In this document: positions 42,801 through 53,214 of the stretch, piece by piece | Position numbering within the stretch: position 1 is the stretch's first letter | Layout: every line of letters begins with the position of its first letter | Assembly (NCBI RefSeq): GCF_000243715.2 | Contig: NZ_AHMO02000008.1 | Span: 2,088,001 to 2,152,000, forward strand | Source of the DNA: Leptospira broomii serovar Hurstbridge str. 5399 | GTDB taxonomy: Bacteria > Spirochaetota > Leptospiria > Leptospirales > Leptospiraceae | Direction: 5' to 3' | Length of the DNA: 64,000 bases | The notes under the pieces: generated by a model | Databases searched by the model: none | The model's input: only the letters and a program-made list of their open reading frames with translations | What the model was told of the DNA's origin: nothing | Position numbers and translations under genes: made by a program

Positions 42801-44513
42801 TTAGGCCTTTAGAAAACTCATAGTTTCCCTTAAGTTTTTTGCTATATTCAACAAACTGGAAGCACTACTGGCAATTTCTTCGGAATTTGCCGCGCTGCTT
42901 TGGATAGTGATCGAAATGCTGGAAACCGCATTTGCCGTCTCGATGATCGCGACTTTTTGTTCTTTAACGGAAACTCTTATCTCGGCGGATTTGGAATCGA
43001 CCTGACTGACTCCGTCTCGGATAGTTTCCTTCTTTTCCTGTTGGGACTTCATTATCTCGACGATGTTGTCCGATGACTCTTTTACGAATTTCAATCCATC
43101 CATGATTCCGACGTAAACTTTGGCCGAGTTTTCTACGAATCCCTTTCCCGATTCTATCTCTTCATTACTTGTTCTAATCAGCTCTTCGATCGTTTTTGTA
43201 CTGTCGTCAGTCTGTTCCGCTAAACGAGTGATTTCCGAGGCTACGACCGCGAATCCTCTTCCATGATCTCCTGCTCGAGCCGCCTCTATCGCGGCGTTTA
43301 AAGCCAACAGATTTACTTTTTCGGAGATTTCCTTGATGATTGCAGTTATCGATCTCATTTCCACGGAGCTGCTTTCTATCTTTCCCATGCTGGTCGATAA
43401 ATTCCCCATCGTATTCCTACCCGCTTCCACTTTAGAATACATCTCCGAAATTCTTAACAAGGATTCCCGCACTCCGTCGCCGACCCGATTGATAAGCGAT
43501 TCTAACTCTCTCATTTCTCCGGCAAAAGAAGAAATGGAAGAGTATTGTTCCTCCGCGTTCTTAGTAACCTGCTCCATGCCTGCACTAATCTCTTCTACGG
43601 AAGCCGAAATTTCCTCGACCGAGGCTGATTCGGACTGCGCATTTTCAGATAGATAATCGCTTGATTTAGAAAGTTCTTCGGAGGCAATTAATATCGATTC
43701 GGAAAAGGAAAAAATGGTCGAAAGCATATTTTTAACTTTCTCCTGAAATTCCCGAAAGGCGATTAAAAGCAGATGCAACTCATCTTTGTTTCGATGATCT
43801 TCTTTCACATCGATCGGCCGACTAAAATCGGCGTCTTTGATGGAAGTAGTTACGATTGTAAGTCCTCGCACTAAACGAATAGAGAAAGTAATTGAAGAAA
43901 TTATAATATATGCGATCGTCGCGATCGAAATCGTCAGGAACACAGTTAAGCTATATTCGTATTCTCGTTCTGCCTTTGCATATATTCTTTCGGTGATTCT
44001 TAATTGGACTTTGATTAACATGTCGATCTTTTCGGTTACAGGATCGATTTTAGGATACATCTTACGATCCGCAAATTCATCCAACGCTTGCTTATTTTCC
44101 GAGACAAAAATATTCCTGGCTTCCTCGGTCGCTTCATTTGCTCCCGAAAATAGCGGCTTTAATTCTTTTATAATCTCGACTTCTTCGGGGACCAAATTAG
44201 TTGCTAAATATGAGTTCCACTCTTCGGTAATTTCCTTTTTGGCTAAATCCAAATTGTCGATTCCTTTTTCATAACTGACGGTTCCACTCCGAACCTTGTG
44301 TACGCAGTCCACGATGGAAATCGCATAGTGATCGGAGATCGTCTTTAACTGTTTTAAGGGAACGAGTCGATCATTATGGATCGTTTCGATATCTCTGATT
44401 CGCGAGGAGGAATTTATTAGAGATAGAGTTAGGATCACGATGATTGGCAAGAGAAGGGAAGAGAATAAAAGCGTAAGTTTGATTTTTAAACCTAAATGAG
44501 AATACCAAGTCAT
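42801..44513 (-). CDS. Methyl-accepting chemotaxis protein
   Basis: A 570-residue transmembrane chemoreceptor. Membrane helix 1 is at residues 8-29, then a periplasmic helical ligand domain of the four-helix-bundle type (30-190), membrane helix 2 at about 193-215, a HAMP domain (about 216-270) and the cytoplasmic signalling hairpin. The conserved tip reads [27 protein letters not shown] (near residue 400). [24 protein letters not shown] resembles methylation-helix sequences. There is no C-terminal CheR-tethering pentapeptide. The ligand is unknown. Confidence 0.93.
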   Translation of the reverse strand: MTWYSHLGLKIKLTLLFSSLLLPIIVILTLSLINSSSRIRDIETIHNDRLVPLKQLKTISDHYAISIVDCVHKVRSGTVSYEKGIDNLDLAKKEITEEWNSYLATNLVPEEVEIIKELKPLFSGANEATEEARNIFVSENKQALDEFADRKMYPKIDPVTEKIDMLIKVQLRITERIYAKAEREYEYSLTVFLTISIATIAYIIISSITFSIRLVRGLTIVTTSIKDADFSRPIDVKEDHRNKDELHLLLIAFREFQEKVKNMLSTIFSFSESILIASEELSKSSDYLSENAQSESASVEEISASVEEISAGMEQVTKNAEEQYSSISSFAGEMRELESLINRVGDGVRESLLRISEMYSKVEAGRNTMGNLSTSMGKIESSSVEMRSITAIIKEISEKVNLLALNAAIEAARAGDHGRGFAVVASEITRLAEQTDDSTKTIEELIRTSNEEIESGKGFVENSAKVYVGIMDGLKFVKESSDNIVEIMKSQQEKKETIRDGVSQVDSKSAEIRVSVKEQKVAIIETANAVSSISITIQSSAANSEEIASSASSLLNIAKNLRETMSFLKA

Positions 44514-44973
44514 TTTAAAAAACCCTCTCTGCTGAGATTTCGAAATAATCCTTTATCGAATCCGTCACAAGTAGAGCATATTATAGTACCTCTAACTTCC
44601 CGCCAGAAATTTTTAGTAGAGTCTCAATTTATCTTCATGTTCTTTATTAATCGCTTAAGCGAAGTGGCAATGGAACAATATACGGTTTTAACTTTCAAAA
44701 ATTAGCTATTCGATTGATTTTATCTAAACCGACGGCTTAGGGGAAAGTAGAATCGAATGAATATAAGGAATCGAAGATTTAAAATTTTGCCATTGATACG
44801 AATTTGTAGAGTTACGTGAAAACTTAGTGTCCGTTTATGTTTAGTTTTCTTCATGAATTCCAGGATTGTAGCGATCGCTATACACTTGACATCCGCCAGT
44901 CTCTCGATAAAGTTAGGGAAGCGGCGATTATTCTATTTGGAACAATTGTTTTATAAAAAGGGGAACCGGGATT
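44514..44973. other. Intergenic region upstream of the 495-residue protein
   Basis: About 460 bases between divergent genes. The only open frame (69 codons plus strand, from about 44496) overlaps the receptor start and has no family features. A good sigma-70-like promoter lies at its right end (44886-44913). No hairpin or repeat stands out. Confidence 0.5.
44886..44913 (+). promoter_or_regulatory. Candidate sigma-70 promoter
   Basis: A perfect -35 box TTGACA (44886-44891) and TAAAGT (44908-44913) are separated by 16 bases, about 60 bases upstream of the start codon at 44974. Confidence 0.55.
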
Positions 44974-46461
44974 ATGCTCTTTTCAGCCAAGCGAGACGGG
45001 AACGATAAGCGGAGCAAAACATATCGTTATTACTTACTACTGTTTCTTCTAATAATTACTGGGTCATTATCGGCTACTTTCTCTTTGCGGGAAATTCCGG
45101 ACTCGATCGGTCCGGACGGAAGGAATATCTCCCGACAGTTTTTCCAATTTTTAAAAATAGCGGCTCTTAAGAACAAATACGACGGAAGAGCGGTTGAATT
45201 TCACAAATATCTCGATAGGTCGTTGGAAAGGTTCGAATTAAAAAATTTATATAATTCGGAGTTCATGCAGAAAGACAACGGAACTCATTTCGTAACCTAT
45301 AAAGGAAAGTTCGCGCAAGACGGTTATCGAGTCAGCTTAGAACCGATTCGGATGAAGGAGGTACCCATTGCCCAGTTCGGAGATTTTTCCGCAGAGTTTG
45401 CAATGAAACACAACTCAAGCCCGAATTATGGAGGGAATTCATATTCGGGAAATTTGGATATTCTAACTCATCTAGGTCCCTTTACTCATAAGCATGGGAT
45501 CAACGCGATGGATTCGGGATTAAAGTTTTTGGATGCGCACAATCTCGGTTCTATTCATGCTCCTGCTACGGGCTTCTTTCGAAAGATAAAAGATCCCGAG
45601 GCCAGAAAAGCCCTGGACGATTTTGCGGCATCTTTTCCGGCACTTGCAAAATTTATGAACTACTATTTCGGTTTAAATTCGCTCGTCAAAGTGAATAAAG
45701 ACGGGAAAATTCACGGACTTACTGAGTTCTCCTTTGAAGGAAATATAGAACAAACGCTGACGCATGACTTCACGGATTTGGGGGAATATTTAGACGATAT
45801 TAAATATTTGGGATGGATTAAGGCAAAGCTTACTAATCTACAAGGGAAAACTTTATTAGAATTTGCCATCGAATCCAAAAAGGCCGAGATGAAATTGCGC
45901 TTCTTCACCAAGGACGGAAAAGTTATCCCTTTCGACGGTAAGGGCAATTTTTATCCTCAGGATTCGTTTTCTTTAGCCTCTCTAACCGAATTTCCGTTTC
46001 TAGTCAAGGCTTCCATCGAGGCGAATTTATACGGACTTTTATTAGAAAACGATGATATTCAACTGTTAGGACGATTTTCTAATACCGCAAATTCGGGCGT
46101 ACTGAATTTAAAGCTAACCAAGATAGAAAAATTCGAAGTTAGCGGCGCATTTGCCTATTTGGCTCCGAGCTGGGCGATCAATCTTTTTATTCCGGGAAAT
46201 TTGCAATCCATCATTCATGAATTTACCGAGACACTGGTGAAGGCTAACGGCGGGAAAGGATCTTACTTTGTGCTGCGATGGGATCGGGAAAATTCCCGCA
46301 CGTTAATGAAAACTCATATTGAAAGCGAGTTTCTGGATAATTTCTTTATTCGCTTTGGACTGAAAATTTGGAACCATAAAGTTCTACCTGACGAAGATGC
46401 TCGAGATGATATCCGGAAAGTTTTCGGGAAAATAATGGATTTAGTCATTCAGTCGATTTGA
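44974..46461 (+). CDS. Large exported or membrane-anchored protein of unknown function
   Basis: A 495-residue protein with one N-terminal hydrophobic segment (about residues 18-37) after a basic stretch, then a long region rich in beta-strand-like alternation (for example GKIHGLTEFSFEGNIEQTLTHDF). I recognise no domain; the genus-level style suggests a leptospiral envelope protein. AGGGGA lies 10 bases upstream of ATG 44974. It is monocistronic: a promoter at 44886 and a terminator at 46543-46576 bracket it. Confidence 0.75.
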   Translation: MLFSAKRDGNDKRSKTYRYYLLLFLLIITGSLSATFSLREIPDSIGPDGRNISRQFFQFLKIAALKNKYDGRAVEFHKYLDRSLERFELKNLYNSEFMQKDNGTHFVTYKGKFAQDGYRVSLEPIRMKEVPIAQFGDFSAEFAMKHNSSPNYGGNSYSGNLDILTHLGPFTHKHGINAMDSGLKFLDAHNLGSIHAPATGFFRKIKDPEARKALDDFAASFPALAKFMNYYFGLNSLVKVNKDGKIHGLTEFSFEGNIEQTLTHDFTDLGEYLDDIKYLGWIKAKLTNLQGKTLLEFAIESKKAEMKLRFFTKDGKVIPFDGKGNFYPQDSFSLASLTEFPFLVKASIEANLYGLLLENDDIQLLGRFSNTANSGVLNLKLTKIEKFEVSGAFAYLAPSWAINLFIPGNLQSIIHEFTETLVKANGGKGSYFVLRWDRENSRTLMKTHIESEFLDNFFIRFGLKIWNHKVLPDEDARDDIRKVFGKIMDLVIQSI

Positions 46462-46542
46462 AATTTCGAAAGTCGCGACAATGATCTTCGTACTTCTGCA
46501 TCGATTATTGCTGATTTTGAAAATAAGCATTTAAGGTATATG

Positions 46543-46576
46543 GCATCTCTCGCCTAAAGCATAAGAGATGCTTTTC
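46543..46576 (+). terminator. Rho-independent terminator
   Basis: GCATCTCT (46543-46550) pairs with AGAGATGC (46564-46571), followed by TTTTCTTTT on the plus strand. It ends the 495-residue gene; on the minus strand there is no U-tract for the pectinacetylesterase-like gene. Confidence 0.8.
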
Positions 46577-46586
46577 TTTTCCTTTC

Positions 46587-48083
46587 TTACAATCCTAATC
46601 CTGCGAAACCACCGCAAGCGGTGTATAAATTCCGCGATAGACCATACGATTGGTCCGAAGTTACCTGCCCAAGATTTCTTTCCACCGTATTATTAACCAA
46701 ATTAGTCAAAACGCAGGAACCGCTATTATCGCTGCATTCTACGTTGGCCGGCATTGATCCCGTAGCAAAATTGGTGAGCCAGGTGGTAAAGTCGGTGCCC
46801 CCGCTGGAAAGTGTGAACATAGTATCGGAAGTAGTGATAGTGTGAACATCACCCGGACCTAAATAATAACGATAGTTCGTTCTGGCTGCGGCAACCGTTT
46901 TCATTTTTGAAATCGCTTGTTTTGACCAGTCGCAAGTCGTAAAGTCGGCCGCACTAGCGGAAGTTCCGTCGGAAAGGGACGTACCGTCGCTGTCTCCGAA
47001 TATCGTGGAGTAGGTCCGTCCTACATCGTATGGATCCGCCGTGGCCGAATCCGAATAAGCGAGAGCAGCGCCGACTCCGTTGATTCGATTGATCTGGCCC
47101 ATCACATTATAGAAGAAACGTTGGTTCGAATCGAAGATCGCCGTGTACTGTGCTAATCTATCGCCACTATAAAATGCTGCGACTTTGGTAAAGTAATCGT
47201 TCATCGACGCGTTGTTTGCCGCATTCGAAGTATAATCGGTTTGAATTCCCGTCACCCAGGTCGGTAAATTTTGAGCGGCCTCCACTCCCCATTTAGAGGC
47301 TAGCTTAGGGAAGAACGCGCCCGGTGTTCCTGATGCAGGTACGATTCCATTCGACGCATCGGATAGCATACTAACTTGTGCGCTAGCGTTGATTCCCTTG
47401 ATCGTTTCCCGAACAACAGGATAATTTAATATGGCTCCGTAACCGCCCGCACTTTGTCCAGTGACGAATACTGTTTGCACGTTCGTATAGTTTTGCTGAA
47501 TGTACTTCAATACGGAAAGCACATTATCGTAACCGTAATGATTAATGGTAACGTTGGTGCCGGTTAACGGATTCACGTAAACCGTGTTCGCATGACCAAT
47601 ATGCAAGTCTCCGGTACAATATGGAATAAAGACCACGTCGTAATTTTTAAAAGGGTTGCTCGGAGCGGTCTCATTCATAATTCCACGGAACGCGAATTTC
47701 ACGAATAGGTCGGGGACCGCGTTCAATTGGTTGAAATAGGTGGTCGTATTATTTCCAAAACAATTGGATCCGTCCCAGCAGGCTCCTCCGCCCATGAAAT
47801 TGATTAAGAGTTTCGTATTATTATCCACGATTTTTTTGCGAAAGAAATCGAAGGTCGTATTTCCCGTCACTCCTGTGCAAGAAGGACTGTACGCTCGGTT
47901 GGTATAACTTGCTCCCGTAATCGAAATTGTCCCTGCGGTTGGGGTGATTTTTTCGTAAGGGTTATAGAGTGCGACAGCTAAAGCGAGTTCTACGATTTCT
48001 TTGTTATTATCGTTTTTCGTTTTGCAACTTACTGCCGTTAGACAAATTGCCAATGCCCCGATGATGATTCTATCTATTTTCAT
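46587..48083 (-). CDS. Pectinacetylesterase/Notum-family lipoprotein hydrolase
   Basis: A 498-residue lipoprotein: MKIDRIIIGALAICLTAVSC gives the lipobox and Cys20. The body matches the pectinacetylesterase/Notum family: LLINFMGGGACWDGSNCFG (oxyanion region), VFIPYCTGDLHIGHANTVY, and VFVTGQSAGGYGAILNYP with the catalytic Ser in GQSAGG. A late DVHTI may supply the His. Members remove acetyl or acyl groups from polysaccharides or proteins. In a spirochaete an envelope or host carbohydrate is more likely than pectin. A good AGGAAGAG lies about 10 bases upstream. Confidence 0.88.
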   Translation of the reverse strand: MKIDRIIIGALAICLTAVSCKTKNDNNKEIVELALAVALYNPYEKITPTAGTISITGASYTNRAYSPSCTGVTGNTTFDFFRKKIVDNNTKLLINFMGGGACWDGSNCFGNNTTTYFNQLNAVPDLFVKFAFRGIMNETAPSNPFKNYDVVFIPYCTGDLHIGHANTVYVNPLTGTNVTINHYGYDNVLSVLKYIQQNYTNVQTVFVTGQSAGGYGAILNYPVVRETIKGINASAQVSMLSDASNGIVPASGTPGAFFPKLASKWGVEAAQNLPTWVTGIQTDYTSNAANNASMNDYFTKVAAFYSGDRLAQYTAIFDSNQRFFYNVMGQINRINGVGAALAYSDSATADPYDVGRTYSTIFGDSDGTSLSDGTSASAADFTTCDWSKQAISKMKTVAAARTNYRYYLGPGDVHTITTSDTMFTLSSGGTDFTTWLTNFATGSMPANVECSDNSGSCVLTNLVNNTVERNLGQVTSDQSYGLSRNLYTACGGFAGLGL

Positions 48084-48268
48084 GAGAGTAAACTCTTCCT
48101 ACCCGTATCTAATTATCTTTTTTTGGAATTTAGTTTTAGACTTTCTATTTATTCGCTTTGCATGAGAAAGTTATTTATGTTCTTCCAAGAGTATAGAAAA
48201 GTCAATCCGTTCCTTACGGCGAGCCATAATAAATAGCAATTGTTATAAAAAAATGAATCTTTGATCGA

Positions 48269-49207
48269 TCATATTTTCAGAATTATTTTTCCCCTCGTGT
48301 GCAATTGCGAGATTCTTTCCTGCGCGAGTCGCGCGTTCTCCAGCGTAAAGATTTCACTGATATGCACTTTGAGCTTTCCCAAATCTGCCCATCTGGCAAG
48401 TTCCGATAATTGTTTTGAATTGGGTTCTACGAAAACATACGACGTCCGGAAATTTCCGTTAGAAGGAAAATCGTTAACGATGATCGAAACAATATTGCCT
48501 CCCGGTTTAATGCAGGCTAAACCTTGGGCAAAAGTCTCTCCTCCTACGAAGTCTAAAACGAGATCGGCTCCTTCCGGATGCGATTCGATAAAGGCGCTCC
48601 TAAAATCTATCGAGGAGTAATCGATGAATTCGTCTGCGCCGAGAGTCCTTAGATATTGTTCGTTTCTTCCGCTCGCTACTGCGACGATATTGGCGCCCGC
48701 GTTTTTTGCGAGTTGTATGGCGAAGGACCCGACTCCGCCGCTTGCACCTAAAATCAAGACTAAATCATTCCTAGAGCAATTGGCCGCTTGAAACAAGCAT
48801 TGGAAGGAGGTCATTCCCGCGAGAGGAACTCCTGCAGCTTCTTCGTGGGTTAAGGATCGGGGCTTACGGGCTAAATAGGTTTCAGGAAGACTGATCAACT
48901 CCGCGTAAGATCCCGTTTGAATCCAAGGTCTTCGGCAAAACGAAAATACCTCGTCACCTATTTCGAACTCTCTGGCCGAATAGCCCCTGCCGATCACGAT
49001 TCCGGAAAACTCCCATCCGGGAATAATCGGGAGAGTATTCGGCATACGAGATTGAAATCTTCCTTCGCGAATCTTCCAATCGGAAGGATTAACTCCGGAA
49101 GCAATAATCTTAACTAGTACTTCCCCTTCTGAGGGAACAGGATCAGGGAGGTCCAAATACTCGAGAACTTCCGGTCCGCCAAAACTCCGAAATTGGATTG
49201 CTTTCAT
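48269..49207 (-). CDS. Zinc-less quinone oxidoreductase-like MDR protein
   Basis: A 312-residue NADP-dependent oxidoreductase of the quinone-oxidoreductase branch. It starts MKAIQFRSFGGPEVLEYLDLP; VNPSDWKIREG and PGWEFSGIV replace the zinc-binding motifs of alcohol dehydrogenases, so no metal is expected. The nucleotide-binding motif is VLILGASGGVGSFAIQLAKNAGANIVAV. It probably reduces quinones or enones. It is divergent from lon, with an inverted repeat in the shared 106-base gap. Confidence 0.9.
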   Translation of the reverse strand: MKAIQFRSFGGPEVLEYLDLPDPVPSEGEVLVKIIASGVNPSDWKIREGRFQSRMPNTLPIIPGWEFSGIVIGRGYSAREFEIGDEVFSFCRRPWIQTGSYAELISLPETYLARKPRSLTHEEAAGVPLAGMTSFQCLFQAANCSRNDLVLILGASGGVGSFAIQLAKNAGANIVAVASGRNEQYLRTLGADEFIDYSSIDFRSAFIESHPEGADLVLDFVGGETFAQGLACIKPGGNIVSIIVNDFPSNGNFRTSYVFVEPNSKQLSELARWADLGKLKVHISEIFTLENARLAQERISQLHTRGKIILKI

Positions 49208-49237
49208 GCTATTTTCTTAGACTAAAAGAATGGTTTA

Positions 49238-49262
49238 AGAATCTTGCACACTGTGAGATTCT
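49238..49262. promoter_or_regulatory. Inverted repeat between oxidoreductase gene and lon
   Basis: AGAATCT (49238-49244) and AGATTCT (49256-49262) are perfect inverted repeats with an 11-base spacer, in the gap between divergent genes. It is not a CIRCE element (no GCACTC half-site). It is a possible operator for either gene; seven-base arms could also be chance. Confidence 0.3.
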
Positions 49263-49313
49263 GGACAAGGCCGGAACGAACGAGTAGTCGTACCGCCTGA
49301 AAAAGGAGATAAC

Positions 49314-51764
49314 TTGGAACCGATCGACGAATTGAATGAATTGGAAAGCCATATTGTTCCGGTAGATGCAATTTTACCTCCCGAGCTTTTTCTTATTCCG
49401 ATTAAAGCCCGTCCAGTCTTTCCCGGAATCATCACGCCATTGATCGTTCCCGGTGGAAAGTTCAGCAAAGCCGTCGAAAATTCTCTCAGGGGGAACTCCT
49501 TCATAGGATTGGTCCTATTGATCGATGAGGAGCACGAAAAGAATACCGAGGAAAATATTTATGCCTACGGAGTCGTCGCTAAAATTCTGAAAAAGGTAAA
49601 CCTTCCCGACGACGCCATTAATATCCTAATTAATACGGTAAGAAGATTTAAAGTGGAGTCCTTCGTTTCCACCGAGCCTCTTCTAGTTGCAAAGGTTTCT
49701 TATCCCGAAGAGGATCCTGGGGCTCCGAAAAATACTATCAAGGCCATGATGCGGACACTTCTGGTAATGACCCGAGAATTGGCTCAGAACAATCCCCTTT
49801 TTACGGAAGAGATGAAACTTACTATGCTGAACGTCAACGAGCCGGGGAAAATGGCCGACTTCGTATGCAGTATTTTGAATATAGAAAAAGCGGATTACCA
49901 ATCCGTTATCGAAGCGATCAATCTAAAGGATCGGATCGAGAAAGTACTTCTGTTTTTGAGAAAAGAAATCGAGCTCGTCAGTTTGCAACGGGAGATCCAG
50001 GAAAATATCCAGGATAAGATCGATAAACAACAAAGACAATTTTTCCTAAGGGAACAACTAAAGGCGATCCAAACCGAATTAGGTCTTAAAGAGGATAAAT
50101 ACGAGAAGAAGTACGAGAAATTTCTGGAAAGATTAAAGGCGGTCCCCGCTGACCCGGAAGTGATCGAAGAAGTCGAACGGGAAATGGAAAAGTTTCTCTA
50201 CACCGATCAGAATACCGCCGACTATAACGTAATTAGAAATTATTTGGATATTTTGGAGAGCCTTCCCTGGGAGCCAGCTCCTATGCGAGAGATCGATCTT
50301 GAAAAAGCCCGCAAAACTCTGGATAAAGATCATTATAAATTGGACGACGTTAAAGAACGTATATTAGAATTTCTTGCAGTAAAAAAATTGAAACCGACCG
50401 AGAAAGGATCCATACTCTTGTTCGTCGGCCCGCCGGGAGTCGGTAAAACATCCATTGCAAAATCGATCGCCGAGGCGATGGGTCGCAAATTCTTTCGCTT
50501 TTCCGTCGGCGGTATGAGAGACGAAGCGGAGATTAAAGGTCATCGTCGGACTTACATCGGGTCGATGCCGGGTAAGATCATTACGGCTCTTCGGATCACG
50601 AAGGAAAAAGATTCCGTTATTCTCTTGGATGAAATCGACAAACTCGGGGTCGGTATGCAAGGGGACCCGGCTTCCGCATTATTGGAAGTATTGGATCCGG
50701 AGCAAAACAAGACTTTTCGAGATCATTATCTGGATCTTCCTTTCGATCTTTCCTCGGTCTTTTTTATAGCGACGGCCAATACGTTGGATAGCATCAGCAG
50801 AATTCTGCTGGATCGTATGGAAATCATCAATCTCTCCGGCTATATCACCGACGAGAAGGTGCAGATTTTTTCCAGACATCTTTGGAAGAAGGTATTGGAG
50901 AAGAATGGACTTGAACCTTACGGTATCCAAATGGACAAAACTGCCGTTGTGACGATGATCGATCATTACTCCCGCGAATCCGGAGTGAGAGGATTGGAAA
51001 AGCAAACGGATAAGCTTGCCCGAAAGATCGCTTTACAAATCGTAAAAGGTCAAAAATATCCTAAGACCATTCATTCGACGGATATCGAATCTTTATTAGG
51101 AGTTCCTAAATACGTAGACGATCGAATGACCAAACCTACCGTTCCCGGTACCGCGTTGGGACTGGCATGGACCTCGGTGGGAGGTGCGACATTATTGATA
51201 GAAGCTGTATTCGTCAAGGGTAAAGGCGGTATCATGCTGACGGGTATGATCGGAAAATCGATGGAGGAATCTTCCAATATCGCTTTAAGTTTTATTAAGA
51301 ATTTCTTAGGTTCCGAAGATCTCTTTACGGATAAAACGATTCACTTACATGTTCCTGACGGAGCTACGCCCAAGGACGGCCCTAGTGCAGGCATCACTAT
51401 GGCTACCGCTATCTTATCTCTAGCGATAGGAAAAAGAATTAAACTAGGATTCGGTATGACGGGAGAACTTACGTTAACCGGAGAAGTTTTAGCGATCGGA
51501 GGGCTGCGGGAAAAAGTCGTGGCTGCGAAGAGAGTCGGAGTGCATCGAATTATTTTTCCGAAAGACAATCAACCGCAATTGGATGAAATCCCGGATTATG
51601 TGAAGAAAGGGATGGAGTTCTTTCCCGTTTCGAAATTCGAGGACGTGGAGAAGTTAGTGTTTGATCCGAAAGTTTTGGCTCCTTATATGAACTCGAAAAC
51701 GGTCGCCGCAAAGAAAACGAAAAAAAGTAAGCCGGTATCGGCTGTAAAACGAAACCGCAAGTAA
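49314..51764 (+). CDS. lon: ATP-dependent Lon protease
   Basis: A complete 816-residue LonA. The N-terminal substrate-binding domain starts at about residue 22, followed by a coiled coil. The AAA+ module has Walker [10 protein letters not shown] (Lys378) and Walker [13 protein letters not shown]. The protease domain has the catalytic Ser691 in [10 protein letters not shown] and Lys734 in [12 protein letters not shown], 43 residues apart as in E. coli Lon. A lysine-rich tail of about 20 residues ends the protein. The start is TTG 49314, supported by AAGGAG about six bases upstream. It degrades misfolded and regulatory proteins in the cytoplasm. Confidence 0.97.
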   Translation: MEPIDELNELESHIVPVDAILPPELFLIPIKARPVFPGIITPLIVPGGKFSKAVENSLRGNSFIGLVLLIDEEHEKNTEENIYAYGVVAKILKKVNLPDDAINILINTVRRFKVESFVSTEPLLVAKVSYPEEDPGAPKNTIKAMMRTLLVMTRELAQNNPLFTEEMKLTMLNVNEPGKMADFVCSILNIEKADYQSVIEAINLKDRIEKVLLFLRKEIELVSLQREIQENIQDKIDKQQRQFFLREQLKAIQTELGLKEDKYEKKYEKFLERLKAVPADPEVIEEVEREMEKFLYTDQNTADYNVIRNYLDILESLPWEPAPMREIDLEKARKTLDKDHYKLDDVKERILEFLAVKKLKPTEKGSILLFVGPPGVGKTSIAKSIAEAMGRKFFRFSVGGMRDEAEIKGHRRTYIGSMPGKIITALRITKEKDSVILLDEIDKLGVGMQGDPASALLEVLDPEQNKTFRDHYLDLPFDLSSVFFIATANTLDSISRILLDRMEIINLSGYITDEKVQIFSRHLWKKVLEKNGLEPYGIQMDKTAVVTMIDHYSRESGVRGLEKQTDKLARKIALQIVKGQKYPKTIHSTDIESLLGVPKYVDDRMTKPTVPGTALGLAWTSVGGATLLIEAVFVKGKGGIMLTGMIGKSMEESSNIALSFIKNFLGSEDLFTDKTIHLHVPDGATPKDGPSAGITMATAILSLAIGKRIKLGFGMTGELTLTGEVLAIGGLREKVVAAKRVGVHRIIFPKDNQPQLDEIPDYVKKGMEFFPVSKFEDVEKLVFDPKVLAPYMNSKTVAAKKTKKSKPVSAVKRNRK

Positions 51765-51824
51765 TGCAGTCTCAAAAGAATTGCTTTTTCCGCTATGGAT
51801 CTAAAGCTGTTCGAAGGAGATCAC

Positions 51825-52940
51825 ATGGGCGTACCATTTATCGACATAAAGCGTTTTGAACCGGGGCTTCTTGATTCTTGGGAAGAAAAAGTCAAGACTC
51901 TCAGTAAAAACGCTTCTTTTATCGGTGGGGATGAAGTCTCGACCTTGGAAAAAAATTTAGCCGCTGCAACCGGAACAAAATTCTCCGTCGCATGCGCAAA
52001 CGGAACGGACGCGTTGCAGTTGGCTTTGCGTGCGCTTGGAGTCGGAAAAGGAGATACTGTCCTCATTCCCGATTCAACGTTTTGGGCCACTTTCGAAGCG
52101 GTCGTTAATGTGGGCGCGAATCCCGCGACCGTTGATACGAATCCCGTCGATCTTCAAATGGATTTTGAAGAATTTAAAAAAGCCCTGGAAGAAGTAAAAC
52201 CGAAAGCAGCTATCATCGTTCATCTTTACGGTTGGGGGAGCTCCCGCTTGGAGGATTTCCGGACACTCTGTAAATCTAAGGAAATTCCTCTATTGGAAGA
52301 CGGAGCTCAATGCTTCGGCGTTAAATACAAGGGAGAATCGATATACAAGGACGCCGTAATTAGTACGACATCCTTTTATCCTGCGAAAGTTTTAGGTGGC
52401 GCCGGGGATGGCGGAGCCGTCTTTACGAATAACGAGGAGCTCGGCGCGAAAGTTCGTATGCTGGCAAATCATGGAAGGACCTCGCATTACGGTTACGGCG
52501 ACGTGGGCTGGAACTCACGCATGGATACTTTACAGGCGGGTTTTCTAAACTTGAGCTTACCCTTCTTGGATGCCCGAATCGCATCTAGGAGAAAGGCCGC
52601 AGATAAATATTACGAGGTCCTACCCGGATTAGGCGTAAACGTAATACGTCCTCCGAAAGACTTTTTTGAAAACGGTTATTGTAATGTGACTTTGTTCGAT
52701 CCGTCCGAACGACCTAAAATTCAGGATGTCTTAAAAGCAAAAGGAATCGGTTTTGGTAATATTTATCCGGGAGCTATGAGCGACCAGGAAGGCGCTAAAC
52801 CGTATATCAAAGGTAGATTCGGAAAAGAGCATAGAACGGGACGAATCTGTTCCTCCGTCTTGAATTTCCCTTTATTCCCATATATGACCGATTCGGAACT
52901 CGAGGAAGTATTTTCCGCGATTCGGGAATATAAAAAATAA
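51825..52940 (+). CDS. DegT/DnrJ/EryC1-family aminotransferase
   Basis: A 371-residue PLP-dependent aminotransferase of the sugar-aminotransferase (DegT/DnrJ/EryC1/StrS) family. [18 protein letters not shown] binds the cofactor phosphate, EDGAQCFGV contains the PLP-ring Asp, and [19 protein letters not shown] contains the Schiff-base Lys188. ATG 51825 is preferred because AAGGAGA (51814-51820) lies just upstream; an in-frame ATG at 51795 lacks this. Such enzymes make amino sugars for O-antigen or glycans. No other sugar-nucleotide gene is adjacent. It is 60 bases after lon and ends in a strong terminator. Confidence 0.92.
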   Translation: MGVPFIDIKRFEPGLLDSWEEKVKTLSKNASFIGGDEVSTLEKNLAAATGTKFSVACANGTDALQLALRALGVGKGDTVLIPDSTFWATFEAVVNVGANPATVDTNPVDLQMDFEEFKKALEEVKPKAAIIVHLYGWGSSRLEDFRTLCKSKEIPLLEDGAQCFGVKYKGESIYKDAVISTTSFYPAKVLGGAGDGGAVFTNNEELGAKVRMLANHGRTSHYGYGDVGWNSRMDTLQAGFLNLSLPFLDARIASRRKAADKYYEVLPGLGVNVIRPPKDFFENGYCNVTLFDPSERPKIQDVLKAKGIGFGNIYPGAMSDQEGAKPYIKGRFGKEHRTGRICSSVLNFPLFPYMTDSELEEVFSAIREYKK

Positions 52941-52995
52941 ATTGATTCGATTCTGATGCAGATCGATTTTTTTATATCTTAATTTTTAAAATCGA

Positions 52996-53030
52996 CCGCT
53001 AATCCTGCATACAGGACTTAGCGGTTTTTT
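52996..53030 (+). terminator. Strong Rho-independent terminator after the aminotransferase gene
   Basis: CCGCTAA (52996-53002) pairs with TTAGCGG (53018-53024), with an inner stem TCCTG/CAGGA, followed by TTTTTT (53025-53030). It closes the lon-aminotransferase side. Confidence 0.9.
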
Positions 53031-53214
53031 ATTACCCGAATCGAATCCGATTTTAAATTCATTTTTAGACATATTGTCAATAAATTTTCGTATTCAAAAA
53101 GATTCGGAGGATCGTCGTTACCTATTAAAATTCTTGAAAATAAGAGAGAAGTATATAATATTTAGTTTCTTTTAGCGAGTCATCACTCTTGTAATATTTC
53201 GCTGGAGACTCCAT

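Noticed and set aside
49238..49262. CIRCE/HrcA element upstream of lon
   Set aside because: The half-sites AGAATCT/AGATTCT do not resemble TTAGCACTC/GAGTGCTAA; kept only as a generic inverted repeat.
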